Below, one piece after another: positions 24,928 to 33,300 of a DNA stretch of 64,000 nt. How positions within the stretch are numbered: the stretch's first letter is position 1; each line of letters starts with the position of its first letter. Location: NCBI RefSeq assembly GCF_049994355.1, contig NZ_CP188257.1, positions 1,612,001 to 1,676,000 of the forward strand, in the 5' to 3' direction. A program made the translations under genes and the position numbers. The DNA comes from Angustibacter sp049994355 (GTDB lineage: Bacteria > Actinomycetota > Actinomycetes > Actinomycetales > Angustibacteraceae). The notes under the pieces are model-generated. The model was not told the DNA's origin and searched no databases. It worked only from the letters and a program-made list of their open reading frames with translations.

Positions 24928-25253
24928 CCACGGACACGCTCGCGGAGTTCCTGCTCGCTCGGATTGACGAGACGGAGCGGATGCTCTCGGTCAGCGTCGA
25001 CCATGCCGAGTTCCTAGGTAGCCGGTTGATCGACGGGCGCGAACTCGTCCGGGCTGACGGCGAGGCGAAGCGGCGGATCGTGGCCGAGTTGGAGACCTTT
25101 GAGGCGATCCAGTGCGCGGCCGCCGACCGGGATACCCCACTGCCCCAGGCGCTCACCGCTGCGGGGATCGTAGAGGGCTTGCGCCGCGCAGTGAGGCACC
25201 TCACCGTGGCCTACGCAGGCCACCCGGATTTTCAGGAGGAGTGGCGGCCGTGA
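24924..25253 (+). CDS. DUF6221-like small protein
   Basis: A 109-residue protein whose opening LAEFLLARIDETERM and inner block DGEAKRRIVAELETFEAIQ resemble the DUF6221 family, small proteins frequent in actinobacterial prophages and integrative elements. Their function is unknown. The start overlaps the previous stop (ATGA). The C-terminus ends HPDFQEEWRP, which also fits that family. Confidence 0.6.
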   Translation: MTTDTLAEFLLARIDETERMLSVSVDHAEFLGSRLIDGRELVRADGEAKRRIVAELETFEAIQCAAADRDTPLPQALTAAGIVEGLRRAVRHLTVAYAGHPDFQEEWRP

Positions 25254-25597
25254 TGCCCGAGATCATCGAGGAGCCGTTCGAGGGTGGCGGCAGCCCGGCA
25301 TCGGGGAAGTGGTGGAGGTGGAGCGGGCTTCCCAACGTCGAGCAGCGGAATGCGTCGACGTCGCGGGTCGACGCCTGGGACCGACTACCGAGAGGACAGT
25401 CGGACATGAGTGCGGACCTGACGCCGCTCGAGCGTTTGCAGGTCGGGTTCATCCGTTCTGCGGAGAGCCAAAGTACGGCCTCGATGGACGACCGCGAGTG
25501 CCTCTTGATGTACGGGCCGAGTTCGCTGCCTTTCGTGGCCGCGATGGTCGACCTGATTCAGACTGAGGTTGCGCGTCAGCAGGCCGAGCGCGCCTGA
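25253..25597 (+). CDS. Small phage protein, last gene of the plus-strand block
   Basis: A 114-residue protein. The N-terminal 50 residues are irregular and polar and the C-terminal half is helical (DRECLLMYGPSSLPFVAAMVDLIQTEVARQQAERA). GGAGGAG lies about ten bases before the ATG, inside the previous gene. A strong bidirectional hairpin terminator follows, which closes this transcription unit against the oncoming late operon. Function unknown. Confidence 0.55.
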   Translation: MPEIIEEPFEGGGSPASGKWWRWSGLPNVEQRNASTSRVDAWDRLPRGQSDMSADLTPLERLQVGFIRSAESQSTASMDDRECLLMYGPSSLPFVAAMVDLIQTEVARQQAERA

Positions 25598-25649
25598 CCT
25601 CCTAGACCTGCGTTCCGGTTCCCCCCGGACCCCCCACCGGGACGCAGAA

Positions 25650-25684
25650 AACGCCGCCCTCCCCGAGATGGGGAGGGCGGCGTT
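25650..25684. terminator. Bidirectional hairpin terminator between convergent operons
   Basis: AACGCCGCCCTCCCC (25650-25664), loop GAGAT, GGGGAGGGCGGCGTT (25670-25684): a perfect 15-bp stem with A-rich and T-containing flanks on both sides. It separates the plus-strand small genes from the minus-strand late genes. Confidence 0.9.
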
Positions 25685-25697
25685 CGTCGTGCGGGCG

Positions 25698-26549
25698 TCA
25701 GCGTGAGCCGAGGACAGTCCACAGCGGGTCGGTCGGTGCGGGCAGGTAGGTCGAGTTCCCGGGCCAGTAGATGAACTCCCGGAACCCGTGCGCGGCGGCG
25801 TAGTCCAGGACCGAGGCCATGAACGTCGCTCGCCCGGGCAAGCCTGTGTTGGTGCCGACGCCGCACTCGTACACGGCGGGTGGCTTACCCCACTCGGTGG
25901 CCCCGGCGATGATCGGGTCCAGCAGCTCGCCCGGGGAGTTCCCGGACGGACCGTTCTTGGCGTAGGTGTCGGCGCCGAACCGGTCCACGACGTCAGGCTC
26001 GGCCACCCAGTCCCGCCAGTCCACGACGCCGGCGGTGTTGCCCCGCAGCGTCGCGGCCATCGGAGCGCACGAGAACAAGCATCCGTTCGCGCGGACGATC
26101 GCGGAGACCTGACGGCAGGAGGCGCGGTACTGCACCCCACGAGGGTCGCCGGGCATCTCCACGGGGGACGCTTCGGCGTGGAACGTGACGATCGTGCCGG
26201 CGGGGGCCTCGGCGGTGAACGTCGCCAGGTTCGCCAGGTTCGCAGCCGAGACACGACCGTTCGAGTCGCCCTTGAAGTCCACCGAGACGACCGCGCCCGC
26301 CGCATACCCGTAGCCGTAGTGCGCGGAAAGCGTGGGGCCCTCGAAGACGCGGACGAGGGTCGGGGTCCGGCCGAGGCGGGATGCCAGGGTTGCGAACCCG
26401 GCCGCGGTCGGCCCGCCGAGCTCGGGGGGCTGGGATGTGCCGACGAGCAGGGTCGCCGGGTTGGTGAAGTTGAGCTGGACCGGCTTCGGCGCGGAGCGGT
26501 GGCCTGCCTTGTCGATCGCGACGACCTGCCAGGTCTCGGACCTGGTCAC
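25698..26549 (-). CDS. Glycoside hydrolase-like phage protein
   Basis: A 283-residue protein starting at a GTG. The first 35 residues look like the last strands of a fibronectin- or Ig-like domain (WQVVAIDKAGHRSAPKPVQL). The rest resembles a TIM-barrel glycosidase with strands LVRVFEGP, GTIVTFHAEASP, VDRFGADTY and PAVYECGVGTN. The Glu in VYECGVG and the Asp/Glu earlier are candidate catalytic residues. It is the last gene of the late operon, after the lysis genes. It may be a receptor-polysaccharide depolymerase or cargo for lysogeny. The hydrolase assignment is from pattern only. Confidence 0.5.
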   Translation of the reverse strand: MTRSETWQVVAIDKAGHRSAPKPVQLNFTNPATLLVGTSQPPELGGPTAAGFATLASRLGRTPTLVRVFEGPTLSAHYGYGYAAGAVVSVDFKGDSNGRVSAANLANLATFTAEAPAGTIVTFHAEASPVEMPGDPRGVQYRASCRQVSAIVRANGCLFSCAPMAATLRGNTAGVVDWRDWVAEPDVVDRFGADTYAKNGPSGNSPGELLDPIIAGATEWGKPPAVYECGVGTNTGLPGRATFMASVLDYAAAHGFREFIYWPGNSTYLPAPTDPLWTVLGSR

Positions 26550-26550
26550 G

Positions 26551-26832
26551 TCAGCCGACGAACGTGATGATGCCGTTGGGCTGCACGTTGACGACGGTCG
26601 GGGAGCCGGCCGGGCCGGTGACCTCGTAGGTGATGGGGTCGGTCCAGACGAGCTGCAGGGACTGCTTGGCGCCGCGCACGCCGGAGAGTACGTTCACCGG
26701 GACGACGTCGAAGGTTTCGGTTCGGGCGTCCACGTCGTGCGCGACGACCTGCACGGAGACGACGGTGCCGACGTTGGCGGTGATCGGTCCGGCGGGCGTG
26801 ATCGAGTCGATGACGGGCGGGGTGTTGGGCAT
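26551..26832 (-). CDS. Ig-like small phage protein
   Basis: A 93-residue protein, MPNTPPVIDSITPAGPITAN..., with the beta-sandwich pattern of bacterial Ig-like or cadherin-like domains (VSVQVVAHDVDARTETFDV, YEVTGPAGSPTVV). GGAGG precedes the ATG by about nine bases. It ends one base before the GTG of the glycosidase-like gene, so the two may form a complex or once have been one protein. Confidence 0.6.
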   Translation of the reverse strand: MPNTPPVIDSITPAGPITANVGTVVSVQVVAHDVDARTETFDVVPVNVLSGVRGAKQSLQLVWTDPITYEVTGPAGSPTVVNVQPNGIITFVG

Positions 26833-26868
26833 GATGGGGTCCTCCGGGTCGGGGGTGTGGTTGGTTGG

Positions 26869-27171
26869 TCAGGCGTCGGGTTCGTCGAGGTGCGCAAGTG
26901 CGGTGACGACCGGGGCGTGCTGCGCGTCTGGGTCGGGCTTGGTCCGCTCGGCGTCGGAGGTTCGCGGGGCCAGGTAGCCCAGCGCGAAGGAGACGGCCGC
27001 GAAGATCGCCGCGACGACCACGGCCGGGACGGCGGCGACCGCGATGTCCTCGTGGCCGCGGTCGAGGGGGACGTGGGTGATGAGGACGCCGAGGCCCCAG
27101 ACGATCAGGCCGGCGACGATGGCGCCGCCACCGGACGCGGCGACGACCTTGACCTCGGGGCGCTTGTTCAT
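26869..27171 (-). CDS. Putative holin (two membrane helices)
   Basis: A 100-residue protein with two hydrophobic helices (VVAASGGGAIVAGLIVWGLGVLI, residues 9-31; IAVAAVPAVVVAAIFAAVSFALGYL, residues 43-67). A polar, charged C-terminal tail follows. The start overlaps the endolysin stop (ATGA). A small two-helix protein encoded directly after the endolysin is the usual place for a holin, which opens the cytoplasmic membrane at the end of the lytic cycle. The 147-aa and 123-aa membrane proteins upstream are rival candidates. Confidence 0.6.
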   Translation of the reverse strand: MNKRPEVKVVAASGGGAIVAGLIVWGLGVLITHVPLDRGHEDIAVAAVPAVVVAAIFAAVSFALGYLAPRTSDAERTKPDPDAQHAPVVTALAHLDEPDA

Positions 27172-28043
27172 GCTTCGTCGCCCTGCACGATGCGGAGGTC
27201 GGCCAGAGCTGCGTCGACCTTGCTGGACACGAGGGCTTCGATCGCTGCGGGGTCGGCGCCGACCGAGGTCGCGAGCGCGGCGACGGCCGCCGAGAGCGCG
27301 GCAAGCTGTGGCTCGAGGCGCTTGACGGTCGCGCGGGTGCGCCCGGTGGCCAGGCCGAAGGGCTCGGTTGTGGAGCCGACCTGTACGGACTTGCCGAGCA
27401 GCTCGGAGACTGCCAGGTCGGCGATGTCCTTCTTGTCTGCGTCAGTAACCACTTCGTCCTCCTGGTTGCCGCCGGCGGCGGCGATCATCCGATCCCAGGG
27501 GAAGGCGCCTGGGTCGCCGTGGTCGTTCTCGGGGACGTGCTGGTGACCCAGCCATCCGGAGTAGGTGTCGAAGTGCGGACCGGAGAACCGGCGCGGGTTG
27601 GATTCGCCGAACGAGTCGGGGTACGCCTGGAACGACGGCGCGGCGATCGGGATGTGCAGCGCGTCCGAGGCGGGCTTGATGACCTTGCGGTAGAGGTCCG
27701 CGAGGACGGCGTCGTCGGCGTCCGGCCAGTAGTAGCCGGGGCCGCCCTTTGCACAGGTCCCGATGAGCTCGAACTGCAGGACGTAGTCGCGGTTCGTCTG
27801 GACGCCGCCGGGGGCGTTGCGCAGCGCCCGCGCGGCCCGGCTGAACGGCGTGTGTTGGCGGACGTCCACGCCCTTGCCGGGGGTTGGCAGGACGGTGGCG
27901 TGGGGTGCCTTCGCGCCGTCGTCGTAGGACGGCCAGCCGGAGCCCTCGGTGGTGTGCAGGCAGCCCTTCGGGTCGGTCCGCTGGGTCCAGTCGCCGGCGT
28001 CGACGGGGTAGGGGTGTCGGGATGCGGCGGGGAGCCAGTCCAT
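27168..28043 (-). CDS. Endolysin, N-acetylmuramoyl-L-alanine amidase
   Basis: A 291-residue lysin. The N-terminal 190 residues form an amidase_2/PGRP domain, with GCLHTTEGSG carrying the first zinc histidine (H30), a central FELIGTC strand, and GHQHVPENDHGDPGAFPWDRM holding the second histidine and the D-P-G-x-F-P-W motif. It should cut the bond between muramic acid and the stem peptide. The C-terminal 100 residues are helical (ALAVSELLGKSV..., LAALSAAVAALATSV) and may bind the wall or oligomerise. AGGAGG lies eight bases before the ATG at 28043; longer in-frame starts would overlap the upstream gene. Confidence 0.9.
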   Translation of the reverse strand: MDWLPAASRHPYPVDAGDWTQRTDPKGCLHTTEGSGWPSYDDGAKAPHATVLPTPGKGVDVRQHTPFSRAARALRNAPGGVQTNRDYVLQFELIGTCAKGGPGYYWPDADDAVLADLYRKVIKPASDALHIPIAAPSFQAYPDSFGESNPRRFSGPHFDTYSGWLGHQHVPENDHGDPGAFPWDRMIAAAGGNQEDEVVTDADKKDIADLAVSELLGKSVQVGSTTEPFGLATGRTRATVKRLEPQLAALSAAVAALATSVGADPAAIEALVSSKVDAALADLRIVQGDEA

Positions 28044-28054
28044 GTGAGCGCCTC

Positions 28055-28426
28055 CTAGGCGGGTGACGGCATCGAGGTCGGTGGCAGGAGTGGCGGTGGC
28101 GGCGGGAGGTGGCCGCCGAGGTCGGCGACGATGCGGACGGCCGCCTGGTCCCAGCGCTGGTGGGCGCGGGCCAGCCGCTCGAGCTGGTCCATGCGAGCCT
28201 CGACGGCACCGAGGCGCTCCTCGGCCTTGTCCGCCTTGTCGATGGCCGCCTGCATCTGCGCGAGCGCGGCGTTCGACAGGACGACGGCGCCGTCGGTGTC
28301 CTGGTGGCGAACCTCGGCGCCGAGCTTCTTCCGGTCGGGTCCGAGGCGCAGCAGCGCGGCGGCCGCGGTGACGAGTGCGGTGGCCGCGATCAGGAGTGCG
28401 GTGGCGCCCTGCCAGGACCCGTTCAC
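28055..28426 (-). CDS. Membrane-anchored coiled-coil protein of the lysis region
   Basis: A 123-residue protein. One N-terminal membrane helix (ATALLIAATALVTAAAALL) precedes a coiled coil (LAQMQAAIDKADKAEERLGAVEARMDQLERL) and a Pro-rich tail (PPPPPLLPP). This layout is seen in spanin-like or holin-associated proteins of actinophages. It overlaps the stop of the upstream membrane gene by ATGA. An accessory lysis role is inferred from position. Confidence 0.6.
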   Translation of the reverse strand: MNGSWQGATALLIAATALVTAAAALLRLGPDRKKLGAEVRHQDTDGAVVLSNAALAQMQAAIDKADKAEERLGAVEARMDQLERLARAHQRWDQAAVRIVADLGGHLPPPPPLLPPTSMPSPA

Positions 28427-28866
28427 GGGTGCCGCTCAAGGTCTTCGATGGTCCAGTGCAGCCACTTCGTGATCCGCCGCTGTCGCCGGTAGCAGGCGAA
28501 GCCGTAGGCGAGTGTCAGCGTGGCCGCGAACAGCGACTGCAGCCCGAAGACGGTCAGTGCCGCGATCGCGTACACCGCGCACGAGCCGGCCAGCCCGCGG
28601 CGGCCTGCGCGCTCGAGGAGGACGCCCGTCGAGGGGTTGGGCCAGCAGATGCTCCCGAACGTCAGGCCGCCGAACGCGATGAGCGACAGCGCCCACCCGA
28701 TCGTCAGGACGCGCGACAGGAGCGTGTCGACTGAGCCGGCGACCTGGCCCGTGGCCAGCTGGCTGACGCCGGACACCGCGACGAGCGCGGACAGGAAGAT
28801 GGCGTCCTCGGCGCGACGGTCGAGCCGCGGATCGCCCGGGTGCAGGAGGATCGGCTCGCCCGCCAT
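28423..28866 (-). CDS. Membrane protein of the lysis region (holin-like)
   Basis: A 147-residue protein with four hydrophobic stretches (FLSALVAVSGVSQLA, TIGWALSLIAFGGLTFG, AGSCAVYAIAALTVFG, LFAATLTLAYGFACY). The C-terminal tail is basic and Trp-rich. The ATG at 28866 overlaps the stop of the fibre gene. Actinophages often encode a four-helix membrane protein beside the lysin; it could be a holin or an LydB-like partner. Longer same-frame starts lie inside the fibre gene. Confidence 0.6.
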   Translation of the reverse strand: MAGEPILLHPGDPRLDRRAEDAIFLSALVAVSGVSQLATGQVAGSVDTLLSRVLTIGWALSLIAFGGLTFGSICWPNPSTGVLLERAGRRGLAGSCAVYAIAALTVFGLQSLFAATLTLAYGFACYRRQRRITKWLHWTIEDLERHP

Positions 28867-30365
28867 CACTTCACCGTCACGTAGGAGTTCTTCGCCGCGA
28901 CGACGATCTCGACCTCGGAACTGTCGGCGACGACGGCCTTGAGGCGGTACGAGCCGGGCTCGAACCGGCCATTGACCATGAGGGCGACGCGGACGATGTT
29001 GTCGTCGACCTGCTCGCTGTCGTCTGGGGCATACCATCCACTGCCGGTCACGTCCGGTGTCGGCCCGAGGCTGGGGACCAGAGTCACCTTGATCTGGTCG
29101 GCGGTGATGGGCTTGCCGTTGATCTCGGTGACTCTGGCCCACCGGTAGACGTGGACGCCGGCGCTGACCTCGATGGTGCTCACGGGGGCCTCCTCGACGA
29201 TGGCGCTATAGCGGGACGGCTCGACCTCTGCCACGTACCGGTCCGGCTCGACGACGGCCGCATAGCGGTCGGGCTCGACCTCGATCAGCAAGGTCACGTC
29301 GCGGGGCGCGATGAACCTGACGGCCCAAGCGGTGCTGCGGGTGGCAGGCAGGACGGTCCGCAGGGTGTCCCAGAACGTTGAGCGCTCGATCGCGGCCAGC
29401 CTCTGCAGGACGTCCCAGATGGTGATGCGGCTGCTGGTGGCGTCCTGGCGGGTTTCCCAGTCGGTCGTGCGGGTCGCTGCACCCACGGTCGCGCGGACGG
29501 TCCAGGCAGTGACCCGGGATGCGGTGGCCAGCGCCCGGGTCGCCCAGGGTGTGGCCCTGGTAGCCGCAGCTACTGCAGCCAGCGTGGCCCAGATGCTGAC
29601 GCGGGTCGCCGAAACTAGGGCGTTGGTGGCCCACGATGTCAGCCGGGTGGCTGCGGCCACGATCGCGGCCGTGGTCCAGGTGGTCGAGCGAGTGGACGCC
29701 GCCGGGGTGGTCAGCGTGTCCCAGGTCGTCAATCGGGTCGACGACGACCCGATTGGCACGATCAGGTTCTCCGGGCCGGGCGTCGCGCTGTCGTTCAGGA
29801 CGATGGAGTCCAGGTACCCCGACCATGTGATCGACGCCTGCGCGCCGGCGCGGAAGGCGTTCCAGGCTGCGTTCGGTGCCGCACCGGTGAGGGTGTCGAG
29901 CAGGAACGCGGCGTTGCCCGAGTAGATGCGCAGCGCCTGCGTGGCGCCGGTGACGTCGTGCTCGCAGTAGTACTGGGTGGCGTTGGTCAGGTTGAAGTTG
30001 GTGGTGTCCACGGCCGTGGCCGCGTTCATGATCGACAGCGCGCCCGTGGTGTTGGCACGGACCGTGGCCCGGTTGTTGTTGCCCGTGGTGTCCCGGAACC
30101 CGATGAAGATCATGTTCGCCGACGGTGGCGCGTCCTGCTGGTAGTAGAACCGGTAGAACCCCGTCGTCGCCGAGCTCAGGGTGGCTTGCCCGTACCCGAA
30201 CTGCGCGGCGTAGACGCAACGCATCGACTGGCCCAGGCCAGCGAGCAGCACGGTGGCGCTGAACGTCGGGACCGTCGCCCCGTTGGCGGTGAAGACGGAG
30301 TTCCCGATGCCGATGGCCGTGCCAGGGGACGCTCCGCCGAAGTCCTCCCGCAGCAGCTGCGTCAT
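28866..30365 (-). CDS. Tail fibre protein with tenfold Arg/Trp repeat
   Basis: A 499-residue fibre. Residues 1-200 form a lectin-like beta domain (GFYRFYYQQDAPPSANMIFIGFR, ALRIYSGNAAFLLDTLTG). Residues 210-350 hold ten copies of a [ST]R-x-[ST]-x-W unit with period 14-15 (Arg at 211, 226, 241, 255, 270, 284, 299, 313, 328, 343). Three EP-[DS]-RY units with period nine follow (364-390), then a C-terminal domain with repeated strands. Such arrays form elongated shafts. It is the last tail gene before lysis and probably contacts the cell surface. Confidence 0.75.
   Translation of the reverse strand: MTQLLREDFGGASPGTAIGIGNSVFTANGATVPTFSATVLLAGLGQSMRCVYAAQFGYGQATLSSATTGFYRFYYQQDAPPSANMIFIGFRDTTGNNNRATVRANTTGALSIMNAATAVDTTNFNLTNATQYYCEHDVTGATQALRIYSGNAAFLLDTLTGAAPNAAWNAFRAGAQASITWSGYLDSIVLNDSATPGPENLIVPIGSSSTRLTTWDTLTTPAASTRSTTWTTAAIVAAATRLTSWATNALVSATRVSIWATLAAVAAATRATPWATRALATASRVTAWTVRATVGAATRTTDWETRQDATSSRITIWDVLQRLAAIERSTFWDTLRTVLPATRSTAWAVRFIAPRDVTLLIEVEPDRYAAVVEPDRYVAEVEPSRYSAIVEEAPVSTIEVSAGVHVYRWARVTEINGKPITADQIKVTLVPSLGPTPDVTGSGWYAPDDSEQVDDNIVRVALMVNGRFEPGSYRLKAVVADSSEVEIVVAAKNSYVTVK
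29316..29738 (-). repeat. Degenerate 43-46 bp coding repeats in the fibre gene
   Basis: Ten units encode [ST]R-x-[ST]-x-W followed by 8-9 mostly Ala/Thr/Val/Leu residues. The units are similar in protein but diverged in DNA, so the array is old and under selection rather than recently expanded. Confidence 0.75.
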
Positions 30366-30369
30366 GGGC

Positions 30370-30924
30370 TCAGAGCGAGCCGGTGTCGCCGGTCACCGCG
30401 AGGGTCACGCCGTCTGCAGACAGCGCGGCGGAGTTCGCGGCGGTGCGACGGATCCAGATGGCGCGGCAGTGGCCGGCGGGGATGGTGCCCAGCGCGATGC
30501 CCGTGCCAGCGGTGGTCGGCGAGGAGTACGTCAGGCCGGTCACCGATCCACCGGGCGCGGTCTCGCTGGTGCCGGTCAGTGCCTGCGCGGACGAGCTGCT
30601 GATGATCGACTCGGCAGTGGAGTCGACCGCGATCGCGATGCCCGCGCCGCCGGACACCTCGGCGGACAGGTACGCAACGGCGTTCTGCAGCGGGTTGGCC
30701 GCGTTGGAGTTGTGCACGAAGATGCACCGGTAGTCCACGGTGCTCGCGGCGTTCTCGGCGCCACTGATGTCGTCGAACAGGTCGTTGGCCGAGCCGCCCG
30801 TCCAGGCGGTCGTCGACATGTACGTGCCGAGCGAGCCAGCAGCCGTTCCGGCCGTGGAGTTGCCGGCCGAGCCGGTCTTCACGCTGTACTTGAACAGGAT
30901 CTCGCCGGTGGTGATCGCGGTCAT
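30370..30924 (-). CDS. Tail-associated structural protein
   Basis: A 184-residue beta-rich protein (TGEILFKYSVKTGSAGNSTAG, VDYRCIFVHNSNAANPLQNAVAYLS, GHCRAIWIRRTAANSAAL). The pattern recalls small fibre-adaptor or decoration proteins located between tail-tip and fibre genes in actinophages. The ATG at 30924 has a GGGAG upstream; an earlier in-frame ATG at 30960 would overlap less plausibly. Function is inferred from position. Confidence 0.6.
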   Translation of the reverse strand: MTAITTGEILFKYSVKTGSAGNSTAGTAAGSLGTYMSTTAWTGGSANDLFDDISGAENAASTVDYRCIFVHNSNAANPLQNAVAYLSAEVSGGAGIAIAVDSTAESIISSSSAQALTGTSETAPGGSVTGLTYSSPTTAGTGIALGTIPAGHCRAIWIRRTAANSAALSADGVTLAVTGDTGSL

Positions 30925-30979
30925 CGGTTGCTCCCGTGCGTCAGGGGTTGGTCCAGGCATGGACGTCGAAGCGAAGTGC

Positions 30980-31987
30980 TCACGGGTACTGCCCGAACTC
31001 GGCCAGCAGCCCGTTCCATGCGGCCAGGAGCGCCGAGTCGGTCTGGACCCGGTAGTCCCCGGCCGCGCCGGCGACCGTCCACGGTGTGTTGAACCAGCCG
31101 CAGAAGTGCGCGCCGTTCTTGCGCGCCTCGCGTGCGGAGGTGACCATCCAGTCGACCCGGTTCTGGATCGACGTCGGGTCGGCCAGGTAGGCGTTGCCGA
31201 GGAAGAAGCCCCACGCCGCGGCGTCCCAGTCCAGGCCGCGGGTGATGGCGTAGTCGCCGATCCGCTTCGGCATCTTCACCGCGTCGCGGGTGGCGACCAT
31301 GTGCCCGGTGCCCTTGTCTTTCGCCTGCGCGTACATCGACACCATGAGGTGCTTGACGTCCGAGGCGATGAACGTGTCCGCGACCAAAGGCTGGTAGATG
31401 GTCTGCGGCATCAGCGACACGGACGGCTCGAGGTAGGTCTTCCCCGCCGCGATGGCTTCGGCGATGGCCTGCCGCAGTGGAGCGGAGTCGCTGATGTAGA
31501 GGTCGCCGCGGTAGACGTAGTTCGGGTAGGTGCCGGTCCGGTACGGGGAGTCGTTGTCCTTCTCCTGCCCGAAGCTGATCCGCACCTTCCCGGTGCGGGT
31601 GGCGGGGAACGTGGCGAGCATGTTGCGCGCCTGCGTCAAGGTGTTCGGTGACGCTGCGATGAAGAACTGCCAGTCGGAGGGGTAGTGCGCGCAGATGTTC
31701 GCCCAGTCGTAGTCCGCAGTGGACGTCCAGTACTGGTAGGCGCCCTCGGAGTGCAGGGCGGCCACGGACGCGTCGATCAAGGCGACGGTCCCGACGCCGC
31801 CGCCCAGGCCGAGGGTCATCGTCCCGGTGGGGTCGATGTCCGGCGGGGGTGCGACGGACCCGCGCACGACCTGCCAGGACGACGCCGTGGCGATGGTCCC
31901 GTCCTGCTGGATTTCGCCGCCGAGGCTGAGGGGGATGAGGGTGTCGACCCCGCCGGGCTTGACGAACTCGAAGAACCCCTCGGTCAT
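30980..31987 (-). CDS. Minor tail protein, TIM-barrel-like
   Basis: A 335-residue protein (MTEGFFEFVKPGGVDTLIPLSLGGE...). The middle and end show alternating strands and helices of a barrel: WQFFIAASPNTLTQARNMLA, VRISFGQEKDNDSPY, KHLMVSMYAQAKDKG, WGFFLGNAYLADP, GAHFCGWFNTPWT. It resembles glycosidase-like tail proteins of actinophages, but I see no certain catalytic pair. The GTG at 31999 is an alternative start; neither has a strong ribosome-binding site. It lies between two lectin-like tail proteins, so a sugar-related role in host recognition is plausible. Confidence 0.6.
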   Translation of the reverse strand: MTEGFFEFVKPGGVDTLIPLSLGGEIQQDGTIATASSWQVVRGSVAPPPDIDPTGTMTLGLGGGVGTVALIDASVAALHSEGAYQYWTSTADYDWANICAHYPSDWQFFIAASPNTLTQARNMLATFPATRTGKVRISFGQEKDNDSPYRTGTYPNYVYRGDLYISDSAPLRQAIAEAIAAGKTYLEPSVSLMPQTIYQPLVADTFIASDVKHLMVSMYAQAKDKGTGHMVATRDAVKMPKRIGDYAITRGLDWDAAAWGFFLGNAYLADPTSIQNRVDWMVTSAREARKNGAHFCGWFNTPWTVAGAAGDYRVQTDSALLAAWNGLLAEFGQYP

Positions 31988-32001
31988 TGAGGTGACCACG
32001 G

Positions 32002-33297
32002 TCAGGACCAGGGGGCGGCGAGGGTGGAGTCGGACAGGTCGTGGCAGGAGAACCGCATGACGGCGTTCGCGTTGGCGCCCAGCGGGTACCCAAGCCGGAT
32101 CGTGTCCGGTATGCCAGAGGAGCCGGCACCGAGCGTGCCGGTCGACTCGAGCAGCGTGCCGGAGTTCCCCACGTAGAAGTTCCACCGTTGCGAGGAGCCG
32201 CCAATGAAGTAGTCGGCCCGGTACCACGTGCCCACGGAGAACGCCGTCGACGTGGTCTTGACCGTGGTCGCGACGTTCTTGACCTGAATCTGCCCGCCGG
32301 CCTGCAGCTGCAGGAGTCCCAGCGACGGGGAAGTGGTGGAGGTGGAGCGGGCCTCCCAGAAGTTGGCGTTGCCGGTGACGGAGATGATCTTGAAGAAGAA
32401 CCGGCCGAAGGTGACCGGGTCGGTGAGGCCGGTGTCGGCGAGGTAGCGGATCGACCCGGCCGCGAACTCAGCCGAGGTGGTAGGACCGGTCAGCCCGCTT
32501 GGGCGGTCCGTGACGTACACGGCCTTGTTGCTGACGTCCGCGCTGTAGCCCTCGAGGACGGCGGTGACGTTCGCGGCTGCGGCGCCCTGGCCGAGCGTGT
32601 GGCGCTTCAACGGTGCCGCCGCGGGACGGAATAGCACGACGTCCCCGGCGGGCAGGCCCAGGGATGAGACGTCGATGCCGACGTCGACGACATGCACGGT
32701 CCTGCCGCCAGGGACCACAGCCCCCGTCGGGTCCACCGTCAGCGCGGTCCCGGCCGGGGTGCCCGTGTCGGGGACGTTGAAGTCATCCAGTTCGCGCAGC
32801 GAAGTCGGTGGCGCGGGGACCGTCGAGGAAAACGACACCTTCTTCGTCACTGGGTCGACCGTGACGTTCACACCCTGCCCGGACTGCAGGGTCGTGGCGA
32901 TGATCCCCTCGACGGCGTCTGCGTCGACCGACTCGCTCGCGGTGGCGATGTGGTTGGTCAGAGCCTGCGCGGTGGCGTCAGCGAGCGCCTTCGCCTCCGC
33001 GGCGAGCGTGGCCGCCGCCTGCATCCGCGCCTTCTCCTCCTTGGAGTAGAGCGTCTGCCAGAGCGACTCGCCCTCCGGCAGGATTTCGATGACCGGGTGG
33101 GTGTCGGTGTCGTCGACGTAGCTGAGGTACCCGTACAGGTTCGACGTCCAGGCACCGAGGTCTTCCAGGGTGAATGCGTCGCGGACCTGGACGGTGACGT
33201 CGCCCGGGTCGGGGCGCTTGACCTGCCCGGCGTTGTCCGGGTCTGGGACCTCGATGTACAGCGCCCGGTCGTCCTTCGTGCTGAACGTGTTCGACAT
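32002..33297 (-). CDS. Minor tail protein with LamG-like C-terminal domain
   Basis: A 431-residue protein. Residues 1-75 are conserved among actinophage tail proteins (MSNTFSTKDDRALYIEVPDPDN). A short helical segment (KEEKARMQAAATLAAEAKALADATAQAL) probably forms a trimeric stalk. The C-terminal 170 residues form a concanavalin/LamG-type sandwich (GRFFFKIISVTGNANFWEARS, WYRADYFIGGSSQRWNFYVG). It probably binds surface glycans. It is packed between two other minor tail genes. Confidence 0.7.
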   Translation of the reverse strand: MSNTFSTKDDRALYIEVPDPDNAGQVKRPDPGDVTVQVRDAFTLEDLGAWTSNLYGYLSYVDDTDTHPVIEILPEGESLWQTLYSKEEKARMQAAATLAAEAKALADATAQALTNHIATASESVDADAVEGIIATTLQSGQGVNVTVDPVTKKVSFSSTVPAPPTSLRELDDFNVPDTGTPAGTALTVDPTGAVVPGGRTVHVVDVGIDVSSLGLPAGDVVLFRPAAAPLKRHTLGQGAAAANVTAVLEGYSADVSNKAVYVTDRPSGLTGPTTSAEFAAGSIRYLADTGLTDPVTFGRFFFKIISVTGNANFWEARSTSTTSPSLGLLQLQAGGQIQVKNVATTVKTTSTAFSVGTWYRADYFIGGSSQRWNFYVGNSGTLLESTGTLGAGSSGIPDTIRLGYPLGANANAVMRFSCHDLSDSTLAAPWS

Positions 33298-33300
33298 GGG

